64,000 nucleotides of DNA from NCBI GenBank assembly GCA_047967505.1, contig CM106538.1. One strand, written 5' to 3'. A model generated the notes under the pieces. That model ran no database searches and was not told the DNA's origin. It worked only from the letters and a program-made list of their open reading frames with translations. This document shows positions 1-10,824 of the stretch, one piece after another. Each line of letters opens with the position of its first letter. Positions within the stretch are counted from its first letter, which is position 1. Origin of the DNA: Dipteris shenzhenensis. Lineage: Eukaryota > Polypodiophyta > Polypodiopsida > Gleicheniales. Position numbers and translations under genes: made by a program.

Positions 1-185
1 GTCTCATAAACCATGGTGCCATACTTAGGATTTGTGCGATAAGGTCCACATACCTTAGGGTGAGCACCTTCCCTTATAGGTACCACATCTAGTGAAATTC
101 CTTTCATCTCTTTGTATGACCATGCTAGGTAATCATGGTATTCCATTAGGAGTGCTTTGAGTTTGGTTTCATCTTCTTGTCAAAG

Positions 186-780
186 CTATTTCCCAATGAA
201 AACCCGTTTTTCTTCCTTCCTTTCAAGGGTGAGATTTATTGTGCATGTTTTTGCCGATCCCTCATAGATTGGAGTTTCTCCAATGCTATCAGTTTCTTGA
301 ACTTCAGATTCTCTTAGTGGTCTTGGCATTACTATTGGGACACTGCCACTTGTGTAATTCTTGAAGTATTTCAGCACTTCTCAAAGATTGACCTCTGATG
401 GTGTTGAACTAGCCTGACATGTGCCATGTGTACTAGGTGGCATAGTTTCATTTACCAATTTGTTAGGCTCTTTTTGACTTTCTTTTTCTGAAGTCTCTTG
501 ATCGAGCTTCATCCGCACATGTGGCTTATATATTTATAAAACTTCTTACGTTTGGAACTATGGGGTAACTTTTCCACTGGTAAGGTGTTCCCAAGTAAGG
601 GTTCATTTGCTGTGCATACTCCTTCTAGTCCATTTGGGGACCATTCAAGAGGTGGTGGTTTTGATTTTGAGGGAGCTGGCTTTGCAAAATACAATTCGAC
701 GATCCTTGTTTGGACTCATTCAAATTCATTGAAGTGTTCGACTTTGGCTTTTCTGCGATTTCCTCCAACTTTATTGTGGG
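186..780 (-). pseudogene. retroelement polyprotein remnant, unassigned spacer
   Basis: Two minus-strand open stretches (186-377 and 509-694, extending to about 780) lie just downstream of the protease domain of the minus-strand gypsy element, where a protease-to-reverse-transcriptase linker is expected. The residues are rich in Ser, Pro, Glu and Lys and carry no motif I recognise. They are assigned to the element only by position. Confidence 0.3.
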
Positions 781-1272
781 ATCTTCTGCTATTATTCAAC
801 TTTGGAGGTTCAACTTTTGGGAGCTTGACTGCCATTAGGGCATGCAGAATGGATGTCATTATCAAAGATTTGATCTTCAATTTTAACATTCTCAGCCTCA
901 GTTTCAAGGTCCCAAGGAAAATCTGAGTCATCATTGGTATGGGTACCTTCTTCAAGTTCATTATTCCACTTGAGGTTAGCCATAAAGAATGGCACCTCTG
1001 GATCAATTGGTTCTTCATGTGTGAGTGGAGGATCTACCTGTAGCACCTTAGCATCTATCTATGAGAAGATGGGGTCTAATGAATGGCAGTTGTCGATGGT
1101 TGCCAATGTTTATATCCAGTTATTAACATTGCTTTGTGAATCGCCCGCTATGGCATGCTGTTGTAGGAGAGCTGATTTGCTTGAGATTTTCATTGAAGAT
1201 GTGTTCCAATGCTCTAGGCACAATCGGTTTTATAGCTCCTGTCCCCACATTCACTCTAACTACGGTGCAATT

Positions 1273-1665
1273 CTAGATTGTTAGTCTATCAATTCCCCAA
1301 TCATGGAAGACTGATGCTTCTCGTAACCAAGGACGTCCCACTAAGATTTGATAGGATCTTTTGGGGAGATCCAAGATTGTGAATTGAAGGGAAAAGAGGA
1401 CTCCTGCGACCTTTGTGAACATACCATTCATTATTCCCAAGGGTTTAGCCCATGAATCATCGGCAAGGCATACATTGAAATTAGCATTTTGCATTGGTAG
1501 GAGACCCCATTCATCGTAGACCTCCTTTGATAAGACATTTACACCTGCTCCACCATCCACTATGGCTTGGACTTCATTATATGCCTTGTGGATCAAAGGC
1601 ATAGTAATGTTGCATATGTCATCTCTCTCATCCATCCACATAGGGATATCTTCGATATCATTCAT
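1273..1665 (-). pseudogene. Ty3/gypsy aspartic protease domain
   Basis: This 130-residue minus-strand frame shows a retropepsin-like fold signature. A VDGGAGVNVLS segment stands where the catalytic D-S/T-G loop is expected, and a second conserved strand ends ILVGRPWLREA. The domain cleaves the Gag-Pol polyprotein in the element's virus-like particle. The similar second motif in the plus-strand gypsy element at 7556 (ILGRPWLRK) points to related lineages. The frame does not continue cleanly into gag on one side or reverse transcriptase on the other, so this is a remnant. Confidence 0.7.
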
Positions 1666-1953
1666 AGGTGGAGAGGGATTTGCAAGTTCAATTCATCCTT
1701 TGAAACTCTCCCAAAGATTGGGACAATTTCGTAGGAGGATTCCCATGGGAATTGACACAGGGCAAGTCAAGATACTAGAGAGTGTGGCTCCTTCAAGTTG
1801 ACGTGGTGGTACATTATGTTGTGGAGTCTGTTGTTGGAACAGAGGCTCGAATACATTATCACTACTTTGTGGGGCCAAGTCATGGATTGGCTCTTGAGCT
1901 TGTTTCTCAGCCTCAAATTGAGCTTGCTTCTTTTGTACCCATTGTTGAAGTGC

Positions 1954-2702
1954 CTAAAAACGAGCCTTCTCCACCTCTGCATTTGGGTATGGAGCTTCTT
2001 TTATTTGAGGCTTGGGAGTTGATGTGGACAAGCTCATCTGCTCATTGCTTGGCGGAGGTGGAGGCACTTGTGCTTGCTTTTTAAGTTGTTTTGGTTGGAT
2101 TAAAATGCTAGGGCCCTTGGTGGCCTCTTTTTGCTGGCTTGTAATTACATTCACAAGTTGTGATACTATGCTTACCGGCCCCAGACTTTGATGGTCCACC
2201 CCAATGATGGCGATTGGGATGTCAGGCTTAACCTCTGTTTGTTGTGGGACTTTATTTTTCATGGGACAATCCATACAGGTATGTCCTATGCCACAATCTC
2301 TACGGAGTGGTGGAAAGTAGTGAGGCTACCACGATGAGGGCACTCTATGATCCGGTGATTTTCTCCACAACTGTGGCACTTGATTGGTGCTCGATATGTG
2401 TTGGGACATACTTGATTTTCATAAACTGGTATTAGACCCTCTGCAGCATAAACTGGTATTAGACCCTCTGCACCTTGTACATAGTACATTGGGTACTCTA
2501 CTTCATACTCAAATGGCGAGTCTACTTCCTCAGCTTGTAATTGATGTATCGGAACTACCTGAGGAGCTAGATTTGGTGCTCTTGGATATAGTCGTGGTTT
2601 CGGATTCCTAAGTAATTGTGGGACTTGTGTCCGAACAGGAACAGGATTTAGCCTCAGAGTTGGGGGCACTAGTCGGAGGCATTGGCTAGATTGTAGCTGC
2701 AT
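1954..2702 (-). pseudogene. Ty3/gypsy gag remnant with zinc knuckle
   Basis: Two minus-strand frames (2286-2702, then 1954-2274) carry a Pro/Gln-rich capsid-like C-terminus. In the first lies a CHSCGENHRIIEC motif, which fits a CX2CX3HX4C zinc knuckle that binds element RNA in the nucleocapsid. A 27-bp tandem duplication (2420-2473) adds nine residues just before the knuckle. The frame break at about 2280 separates the knuckle from the remainder. The order gag then protease on the minus strand supports a single element. Confidence 0.65.
2420..2473. repeat. 27-bp tandem duplication, 2 copies
   Basis: The unit containing ataaactggtattagaccct occurs at 2420-2446 and again at 2447-2473 without a mismatch that I can see. 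It is a multiple of three and repeats GLIPVY in the gag frame. Confidence 0.9.
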
Positions 2703-3164
2703 GTAGATTGGTGGGTGAGAGTTGCAAAGGGTGTCTCTTTCGCAAGTGTGAGTGTTGATGTGGTTTTATTTGGAGGGTTAGAGTGGTGTTATTTTTGTAG
2801 GGACCATCAAGTTAATAATGTGCCTAAGACTGTCCCTCGTGTGTAGCGAAATGTGCCGATGCAAAGGGATCGTCAATCGGAGGTCACGGCATAAAGATAT
2901 AAATGAATTTATGTGAAATGAGGCCCACATGGGGGCACGAATGAGCGAGTGCTAGGGATGCCAAAATGGTGTGCAATAGGCTGGAAAAATGCCCCGTAGT
3001 GTGGTGTTTTTGTGTGTAAAATTTTGGTTCAAAGGGGTCTAGTTTGGGTCCCAAACGGGCATGATACGAAGTGTTGAAGTAGGGGTAAAATTGGCCTTTG
3101 GGGGGGGGATTGGTCTTGAGGTTGGTGTGAATGGACTTTAAGTCCAACTGAGGGGTTTGAAGCA

Positions 3165-3405
3165 AGTTAATTCGAGTTAGTCTAACTAGCCTACAACCCT
3201 AACTACCCAATTACTATAACTAAGTAGTTACTTTAACTAACCTAACTACTTCCACTAACTAGAGTTAGTCTATTATAATTGAAGGTTAGTTAAGCTAAAC
3301 TAGTTGTTAGTAACTAACCTAGAGTTAACCTAACTAACCTAGGTAAAATCTAATCTAACCTAAGTTAATACTAACCTAACTATAGTCAGTTAGATGGTTA
3401 GATTA
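3165..3405. repeat. TAACT/CTAACC-rich low-complexity block
   Basis: About 240 bases are built almost wholly from shuffled TAACTA, CTAACC and GTTAG words on both strands. It lies in the leader of the minus-strand gypsy element. It is not the plant telomere repeat. Confidence 0.7.
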
Positions 3406-3786
3406 CGTTTTTTTATAAATAATTATTATTATTATTTTTTTTTTTTAATCAAGGGGGGAGGGGGGGCGTCGGGCGGTGGCGCTGTTTAGGGGGGGGGAAG
3501 GTTTTCACGAATGGGGGGAAGGGTACTATGTGGAGGGGAAGGTTGCAGAGGGGGATGGATGAGGAGGATGCTGGAGCAAGAAGGATGGGTGGGGAGGAAG
3601 GAGATGTGGCGGAAGGTGGTGCATCGAGCAGAGGAGGTGTTGGAGGGGAGGGGCGAGCGCCACCACCTATTTGGACAATTTCGCCTCGGGTGGGCCGCCA
3701 TTGGCACATCGGCGTCAATCGGCTGGTGGCACTGTCGCTGTGGCAGGCAGTGCCACACCGCGTGCGGTTGCGTTTGCAGAGCAAGG

Positions 3787-3870
3787 GCCTAAGCCCTTGC
3801 TATTAGAAGGTAAGGAGGGCAGTTGACTAAGAGGAGAGGGGGTGGGGGGGAAGAGAGAGAGAAAGGGGGT

Positions 3871-3903
<33 letters not shown>

Positions 3904-3938
3904 GGTAGAGAGAGAGAGAGAGAGACAAGAGGGAGGGG

Positions 3939-3983
<45 letters not shown>

Positions 3984-4380
3984 AGGGGGGGAAAGAGGGG
4001 GGATTGGAATAGAGGGGGGTGGAGAGGGGGGGGAGGAGATGGAGGAGGGGGGGGGGAGGGTGGAGGGGTTGGTGGTGGAGAGGGGGGGAAGGGGGTGGAG
4101 ATGGAGGAGGAGGGGGGGAAGGGGAAGCGGGGGGTGGATGGAGGGGGAGGGGTGGAGAGGGGGGAGGGGGGGGGGAAGGGGGGTGGTGGTGGAGGGGGAG
4201 ATGGAGGAGGGGGGGATGGAGGGGATGGTGGAGGGGGTGGGGGTGGGGGTGGGGGGGGTGAGGGGATGGTGGTGGAGGGGGGAAATGGTGGAGGGGGAGA
4301 GGAGTGGAGGGAATGGTGGTGGAGGGGGGAATGGTGGAGGGGGAGGGGGGTGGAGGGGGGGATGGAGGGGGAGGGGAAAC
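3787..4380. repeat. polypurine tract: (GA)n microsatellites followed by G/GGA-rich sequence
   Basis: Roughly 540 bases are almost pure purine on the plus strand. Several (GA)n runs (3859-3976) lead into GGGGGA, GGT and GGA repeats (3977-4380). It is in the leader of the minus-strand gypsy element, whose RNA would be pyrimidine-rich here. Long proline/serine-rich frames across it are by-products of composition. Confidence 0.9.
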
Positions 4381-5160
4381 AAAAACTTGACGGACGGAAA
4401 ACTTTAACGAAAATCCAAAGGGAGAAAGAGATGATCACCTGAACGCTCTCCAAGTCTTTCTTGATGTAACGGGATTGTTGAGGACGAATGGACGGTGGTT
4501 GGATGGCTAGGTTATCACTGCTGCGAGATGGGCTCAAAGTAACTCACCATGAGAGGATGGGAGTAGGGTGGTGGTCGATGGAGAGGGAGGAGTGTCTTGC
4601 GTAGGGCTCAGAATGGGGAAGAGGATGGAGGCAAGATGTGAAAGAAAAAGTATGAGAGGGATGGATGCACTTTTATAAAGAAGGAGGGGAAGCTATGGAA
4701 TTTAGTCAAACACATGTGCACCTTTGAATTTGTCCATGTTTGAGTAGTCAAATACATGTGCAGCTTTGAATTTGTCCATGTTTGACTAGGGAGGTGGTTT
4801 TAATTTTTCTTTTGGGTTATGGCATTTAGAACCTTTAAACATTGATTGCCCATAACTTTTGGTGGTTGTGTCATAATGTGCTCTCATAAAAAGGAGAAAT
4901 GTTCAGAATTTCAAGCTCTACACTTTGACGACCATCACATAGTCTCATTTATTCCTCAAGGTGCTGTTTTTCCCAAAAACATGCATTTTCCTAAACCAGT
5001 AACGAAGAGCTTCAATAAAGTTTTTTTTTTTTGATTTTTTCTATTGGGGTTGGAAAAATTTTAGCTCTCCTAGCTCTTGAGTGATATGTTCGCAAAAGTT
5101 CGAAGTAGTTTGTTTTTTACACATACCTACATATGTTTACTCGTTACTTGAGAAGCTAGT

Positions 5161-5179
5161 CTTCCCAATAGCGGCGCCA
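5161..5179 (-). promoter_or_regulatory. primer-binding site of the minus-strand gypsy element
   Basis: Read on the minus strand this is TGGCGCCGCTATTGGGAAG, the TGGCGCC type used with a tRNA primer by many plant Athila/Tat elements. It is set two bases inside a TG...CA-type boundary at 5182. This fixes the orientation of the element to its left. Confidence 0.65.
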
Positions 5180-5181
5180 AA

Positions 5182-6601
5182 TGTTGGCTCTTTCCCACGG
5201 CTTCTGTAGGAAGAGCACGGTATTCTCAGTATGCAGGAATCTGAGGCTTTTTGTCAGCTACATATATATATCAGGGCTATCGTTTGTAGTATATGTGTAG
5301 CTTAGGACCTCGAGTCGTATTTTGGTGAGAGACTAGGCTTTAGTGTAGTAAGCAAACATAGTGCATGGATGTGTGAAAGGAACGTGCATCATCATGGTTG
5401 AGGTAATGAAGGCTTTTGCCTTCATTAGGGGTTGAGGCGTTTAGGAGGAGTTTAAGGGTTAGAGGGAAATCCAAGGTTTAGAAAGAGGTTCCAGAGTTTA
5501 GAAGAGGACATGCTTTTGGACGTGGAGTGCAACGAAGCATGGACACTTGACCTCTCCATCATCTTCCTGCAAAAGTATCCATGGGTGGAGGGAAGGCAAG
5601 GAGATTCCTATCGAACCACAATCTCGACAAAGACAAGCGTACATTGTCTCAAAGTAGTTTGGGTTAGGAATATTAGAAAGCATTGTATGAATGCATGACC
5701 AATAAGGCTTCTCATCCTCAAATAGCAACTTTGAGAGCTAAAATATGGACAAAGGTAGATGCATTGATAAGATTGCTTCGCCAGGTTCAAATCGTTGAGA
5801 TGTATTATGAAAGGTTCAGGATGGCTGTGAAAGTTTATGCAATTAATGGTGAAAGCATGGGGGGAGTCGCACATTACGCATTACATGGTAATCTTGGCAC
5901 CATCGTAATATTTAGCACTTGCATTATAAAAACTTTTTGTTGCTGAAATGATGCTCATCATGTTTGCAGCATATTCTCTATGCACACGGACCATGGTTTG
6001 TACAAAATTGGGGCCCTTTGTCCATTTGGAATACACGTCATGGAGAAGAAGCACTATAGAGCCAAGGCAGCCTACTTCAAGAACTCAACGCATGGTGGTG
6101 GTGTCACTTGTAGCAATGCATTGCATGAGATGTTCGACTCGTTTTTTAGATGTTTATTAGGTAGGATTTTGAAGTCTAAAAAGGCAAAGGCATCAAAACT
6201 TGCAAAAGCAGTTCAAATTATATCAAAGAATAGAAGGCATAATGCTTTGTAAAGCATCCATAGGGAGTCAAGGAGTCACACGTTGGTTGCAAGCTAGAGT
6301 GAGAGAAGGGAGGAGACGGGTCTAACCAGCAAACAACAAAAGCTATGGTGTAATTGTATACAGTTATGAAATGAATATCTTGCTTATTTTGACCACAATT
6401 TGTGTACTCACTTTTGAATATCTTGCTTATTTTGACCATAATTTGTGTGCTCACTCTTGGAGTCCAAGGTCTGTGTGAGGTAACGAGGTTGGGGAAGGTG
6501 GGGACAAGGTGGAGGAGGGGGATGAGAAGGGAGGGGCACAGGGCGGGGCAAGTGGGGGGGAGTGGTAGCAAGGGTAGGGGAAGGGAGGGGACATGGTACC
6601 T
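5182..6601. other. probable 5' LTR of the minus-strand gypsy element, then unassigned sequence
   Basis: The LTR of the minus-strand gypsy element should begin at 5182 (TGTTGG), but no second copy is in the window to mark its end. Further right, two modest plus-strand frames (5683-5946 and 5980-6252) contain protein-like stretches such as THGGGVTCSNALHEMFDSFF that I do not recognise. They may be parts of one decayed coding sequence. No host gene can be supported. Confidence 0.4.
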
Positions 6602-7091
6602 ATGCCCATAAATAGGATAAAGCAGACGCCAAGGAAGCGGCATCCCAAAAAAGGACAAAGCTCAAGACATCCATGAGAGGGGGATTCGAAGGAGGATCGG
6701 TGGAAAGAAGAGCAATGCAAGAAGTTCAAGGCAGACAAGAGGTCATGGAACCATGTTCACATACCTGTACAGCCTCCACCAAGAGTCAAGAAGCCATACA
6801 GAGCAAAGCCAGGAGTGCAGGCCCTAAGGGAGATCAAATAGATGCAAAAGACCACCGACAATCTGATCCCGCATGCTCCCTTCCAACGTGTGGTATAAGA
6901 GATAGCACAGGGACAATGTACGATTAAGCATAGAAGCTATGGGGGCACTCTAGGGGGGTGTGAAGCAAGTCACCACCTCTCTTTTAGAGGATGACAACTT
7001 GTGTCCCATCCACGCAAAGCATGTCACGATCATGGACAAGGACATGGCTCTAGTGAAGCGGCTACGGATGGACCCAAGCTTGAAGCCCTAG
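6602..7091 (+). pseudogene. histone H3 variant pseudogene, centromeric (CENH3) type
   Basis: An ATG at 6602 opens a basic tail (KQTPRK, as in H3 tails), followed in the same frame by KKPYR, ALREIK, MQKTTDN and LIPHAPFQRVV. After a frameshift near 6910-6918 the fold continues with [20 protein letters not shown] and ends at 7091. This order matches the H3 tail, alpha-N, alpha-1, alpha-2 and C-terminal segments. The LIPxAPFxRVV stretch is more like plant CENH3 than canonical H3. Stops at 6674 (TGA), 6839 (TAG), 6896 (TAA) and 6951 (TAG), plus the frameshift, rule out a working protein. There are no introns and an AATAAAA signal follows near 7175, so a processed retrocopy is likely. The loop between the first two helices is shorter than usual for CENH3, so another divergent H3 is possible. 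Confidence 0.8.
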
Positions 7092-7281
7092 AATCTCTTT
7101 GAGCCCACCACCCAGGACTTAGACTACCCCCTGCCCTTAAAGGCACAATCTTGTATCTGAGGCCCAAGGGCCAATATTTTTTAATAAAACATATCTACAT
7201 TTTGTACACTATCGCATTGTTGTGAATTCTCCATGTTTATGACTAAAGCTACTATTCATTGTAATGTCTTTTGAATTCTAC

Positions 7282-7502
7282 CAAATCCTGGAGGAATTTC
7301 ACCGTGGCACAGAAGGGAAAAGTGTCTGAGACATCACGAGGAGCCCAAAATGCCCTAAACCCACCACGGCACAAAATTGGGCATTTTGGCAAGTCCATAA
7401 TGCCCAAATTCACACCATGATGGGTTTAGGGCATTCTAGGCTCCTTGCGATATCCTTGACACTTTTCCCTTCTACGCCACTATGAAATTTCTCCAGGATT
7501 TG
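7282..7502. mobile_element. foldback (MITE-like) inverted-repeat element, 221 bp
   Basis: The left arm begins CAAATCCTGGAGGAATTTC and the right arm ends with its imperfect reverse complement, CTCCAGGATTTG. Complementarity continues through the whole length (for example GGGAAAAGTGTC with GACACTTTTCCC, and ATGCCCTAAACCCA with TGGGTTTAGGGCAT), leaving only a small loop near 7390. There is no coding capacity. This is the form of a non-autonomous foldback or MITE element. A clear target duplication could not be assigned. Confidence 0.8.
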
Positions 7503-7555
7503 ACAAAAATGAACTTTGGATACCCAGAATTGGTGAAAATCACCGTGTCAAAAAT

Positions 7556-10500
7556 GTGTGTGTTGATGGGGGAGCTACATGTAATATCATGGTGCCCCGA
7601 ATCATGAAGAAATTGAATTTGAAATGTACAAGGCGTTCCTCCACTCGAATCAAGGTAGCAGATGGTCGACGACTCGCCACCCTAGGAGTCATTGAGGATT
7701 TGCCCATCACTGTCAATGGGTTGGCCACCATTGTCAATTTCTATGTAGTGGACATTGAAGATACAGGCAGGAGTTACCCAACCATACTCGGGAGACCATG
7801 GTTGAGAAAGAGTGATGCAGTCAGCTATTGGAAGACAGGACACATGTCTTTTGGTGCTTCTAAGGAGAAGATCCCAGTGCAACCCGGTGCCATGGAACCA
7901 GAAGAAGAAGAGGAGCAAGACAGTGATACTCTCTCATCCTCAGTGTCTGAATCAATGGAAGAATCAAATGGGGGGGAGGAATTCTCAGAGGAGGAAGTTT
8001 ACATGATGGAGGTGTCTCCGACCCCGCCACCTGCAGAAAAGGTAACAGCTAGTCCTCAACAACTTGAATCTATGTTTTCCCCAGACCTCACTCCAAGTGA
8101 GAAAGACGAGTTCCTAGAAATGTTCAAAGATTTCCCTAACCTCTTTGCAACTAGCTACCACCACCTTCGTCATGTGACTGCCATAGAGCACAAGATAGAG
8201 CTGAAGCCTGATGCAAAGCTTGTGGCTCAGAAGTATCGAAGATTAGGGCCCCTGCAGACCGATGCTTTGCGCTCGGAGTTGCAGAAGCTTGTAGAGGCTG
8301 GGTTTATTGTTCCGATTCACAATACTGAATGGGTTTCACCAGTGGTAGTCACCCCAAAGAAAAACAACAAGTGGCGGGTCTGCATCGACTATAAGAAACT
8401 CAATGCAGCCACCAAGAGGGATCATCATCCTCTGCCCTTTCAAGACCTCATTCTTGAGAAGGTAAGTGGTCATGAGATGTATACTTTCTGTGATGGTTAC
8501 TCTGGGTTTTATCAAATCAGAATTGCCAAAGAAGATGTGCTTAAAACCACATTTGCCACACCCTGGGGGACATTTGCATTCAAAGTAATGCCATTTGGCC
8601 TCACCAATGCTCTTGCTACCTTTCAAAGATTTATGCAGATGGTGTTTGCTCCTTATTTGGGGGATTTCTTGGAGGTGTTTTTAGATGATTTTTGTATATT
8701 CTCGTCACGTAAGGAGCACGTCATGAAGGTTAGATTGGCCTTCCAAAGGGTCAATGATGCAAATGGCTGTCTCAACCCTGAGAAATGCACCATTGGAGCC
8801 ACTCAAGGGAGGTTAGTGGGACATATTGTCTCATCCGAGGGCGTCAAGCCTGACCCCGAGAAGGTAGAAGCCATCCTCAAGCTCTCCCCACTTACAACCA
8901 AACGTCAGGTACGCTCATTTGTCAATCTAGCAGGATGCTATCGCCGCTTCATTGATCAATATGCTACTTTGACACGACCCATGACTATGCTATTAAAAGA
9001 TGGGGTTGATTTCTCTTGGGATGAGGATTGTGATCATGGGTTTGCACAAATCAAGAATGCTCTGGCTTCAGAACCCATTCTACGCAATCCAAATTGGTCA
9101 AAGACTTTCTATATCAATCCTGGGTTTGGTGAGCACACTCTGGTAGGTATTCTTCTCCAGCAAGGGGAGGATCGGTTCATGTATCCTGTTCGATTTGCTT
9201 CTCGACAATTGCTCGACACTGAGCGACACTATTCAGAGGTTGACAAGCATGCCTTGTCTTTGGTGTTTTGCATTGAGAAATTTAAGCATTATGTGGCGGG
9301 AAAGTCCTCCATTATACTCACTAGCACTGGTCTTGCAAAGCAGGTTCTTCAATCACCAAATCCTATGGGCCAGTTGACCAAATGGATGGCAGTTCTACAA
9401 GAATATGATTTTTCTTTCAAAATTGTAAAAGGGGGTTGTTCCAACTTGAAGAATGCTTTGATTGATTTAGAGGAGTGCCTTGATGTAACCCTTGTAGCAG
9501 CCATAGAAGTTGGGGATCCATGGTATGGTGGTATCTACAGGTTTCTGACTACTTTCTCCTTTCCTCCAGAAAGTATTAGCTACGAGAGAAAGAAGATCCG
9601 CAGAGATAGTAGGTGCTACACCCTCCTTGATGGGGTGTTGTACCGTCAAGGCATGGATGGTGGGCTACTAAGACGGGCCATTGATGCAGATGAAGTGCCT
9701 AAGGTATTGAAGCATTATCATGATGGATTTTGTGGAGGCTAATATGCCAGTGACTATACAGCTAAGAAGATTTTACATGCTGGATACTATTGGCCGACCT
9801 TGTTCAAGGATGTCACTTTGTATTGCAAAACCTGTGAACCATGCCAATTCTTTGGTAAGAAGAATTTGCGTCTTGGGCAACATCACCCAATGATGTCCAT
9901 CCATCCGTTTCAAAAGTGGGGAATAGATTTTGTCGGGCCCTTGCCGGTGACTGCCCACAAAAAGAAGTATCTTTTGGTAGCCACTCAATATGTCACTAAG
10001 TGGGCTGAAGCTATCGCCATCCCCGCTGCAAATGGTAAGGCAGTTTCAAATTTCATATTTGAACGTATCTGCACAAGGTTTGGGACACCCATGGAGATTG
10101 TCTCTGACCATGGGAGTCCATTCTTAAATGAAGTAATGGAGTTACTCATGGATCACATGGGTATTGATCATCACACTTCTAGCATCTATTATCCGGCATC
10201 CATGGGTCAAACAGAGCGGACCAATGGCCTCCTTTGTAAAACCCTGGGAAAAATGGCCATAGGGAACAGGAGCCAATGGGATCAAAAGGTCACTAAAGCC
10301 GTGTGGGCTTACAACATCACTCATAAACATCTACAGGTCACACTCGTTTTGAGTTGGTGTATGGTACTGAGGCCGTTTTACCACTAGAGATAGAGATTCC
10401 AGCTTTGAGATTGACACAAGAACAGAGGATGACAGAAGATGAACATGTAGAGGCCATATTGGTACAACTTGAGAAGTTAGATGAAACCCGACGTCTTGCA

Positions 10501-10790
10501 CTACACCAAACAGAGGTCCAAAAGAATCGACAAAAGGCCCGCTTTGATGCTAAGATTCGCAAGGGATGGGAAAGACACTTTGATGAGGGGGATGTTGTGC
10601 TATGCTTTGATAACAGATTGGACCACCAAATGGATAAGAAGTTTCTGCCACTGTGGACTGATCCATACAAAGTCATCAAGGAATGGGTCTGTACAAGTTC
10701 AGGAGCTGCATGAACCATATGGCAAGAAGGTGATCAACAAGCGTTACCTCAAGCCTTTCTTTGTGCATGATGGACCCAGGCATGGAAATG
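7556..10790 (+). pseudogene. Ty3/gypsy Pol polyprotein (PR-RT-RH-IN), broken
   Basis: The 728-residue frame 7556-9742 contains the protease (VDGGATCNIM near the start, ILGRPWLRK about 80 residues on), reverse transcriptase (WRVCIDYKKLN, MPFGLTNA, and a FLDD box in place of the usual YxDD) and RNase H. A TAA at 9740-9742 interrupts it. The same frame resumes with the zinc-binding and catalytic parts of integrase (9800-10387), where the D-D-35-E residues are visible (DFVGP, SDHGS, GQTERTNG). Frameshifts at about 10340 and 10690 break the C-terminal region. The product would copy element RNA and insert the cDNA, but this copy cannot make an intact polyprotein. Confidence 0.9.
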
Positions 10791-10807
10791 CTATGCATTC
10801 CCTGCCT

Positions 10808-10821
10808 GGGGGGGGGGGGGG
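10808..10821 (+). promoter_or_regulatory. polypurine tract of the gypsy element
   Basis: Fourteen G residues end three bases before the LTR start at 10825, the expected site for plus-strand DNA priming. Confidence 0.75.
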
Positions 10822-10824
10822 AAT

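Larger units (their letters stand above)
1..5181 (-). mobile_element. Ty3/gypsy retrotransposon, 5' part (leader, gag, protease), cut by the window edge
   Basis: On the minus strand, reading right to left, the order is a primer-binding site (5161-5179), a long leader rich in simple sequence (about 2710-5160), a gag remnant with a zinc knuckle (1954-2702) and a retropepsin-like domain (1273-1665). This is the 5' half of a Ty3/gypsy element; reverse transcriptase would lie beyond base 1. The PBS type and the protease signature ending GRPWLR suggest the Athila/Tat group, which is inference. The frame is broken between gag and protease, so the copy is probably dead. The LTR should start at 5182, but its far end could not be located because no second copy is in the window. 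Confidence 0.7.

Noticed and set aside
3165-3405. Possible interstitial telomere repeats
   Set aside because: The words are TAACTA/CTAACC in shuffled order; the plant telomere unit CCCTAAA is not repeated here.
3789-4537. Long Pro/Ser-rich minus-strand frames up to 236 residues, and Gly/Arg-rich plus-strand frames
   Set aside because: They translate the purine-rich simple repeat and contain no domain; open frames are expected from such composition.
5182-5500. Full 5' LTR call for the minus-strand gypsy element
   Set aside because: The inner boundary is supported by the PBS, but without a second LTR or a target duplication the outer end cannot be set.
6602-7091. Functional histone gene
   Set aside because: Four in-frame stops and a frameshift in a protein family that does not tolerate them.
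8336-8626. Antisense frames over the gypsy and copia pol genes
   Set aside because: They are shadows of well-identified polymerase domains on the other strand.
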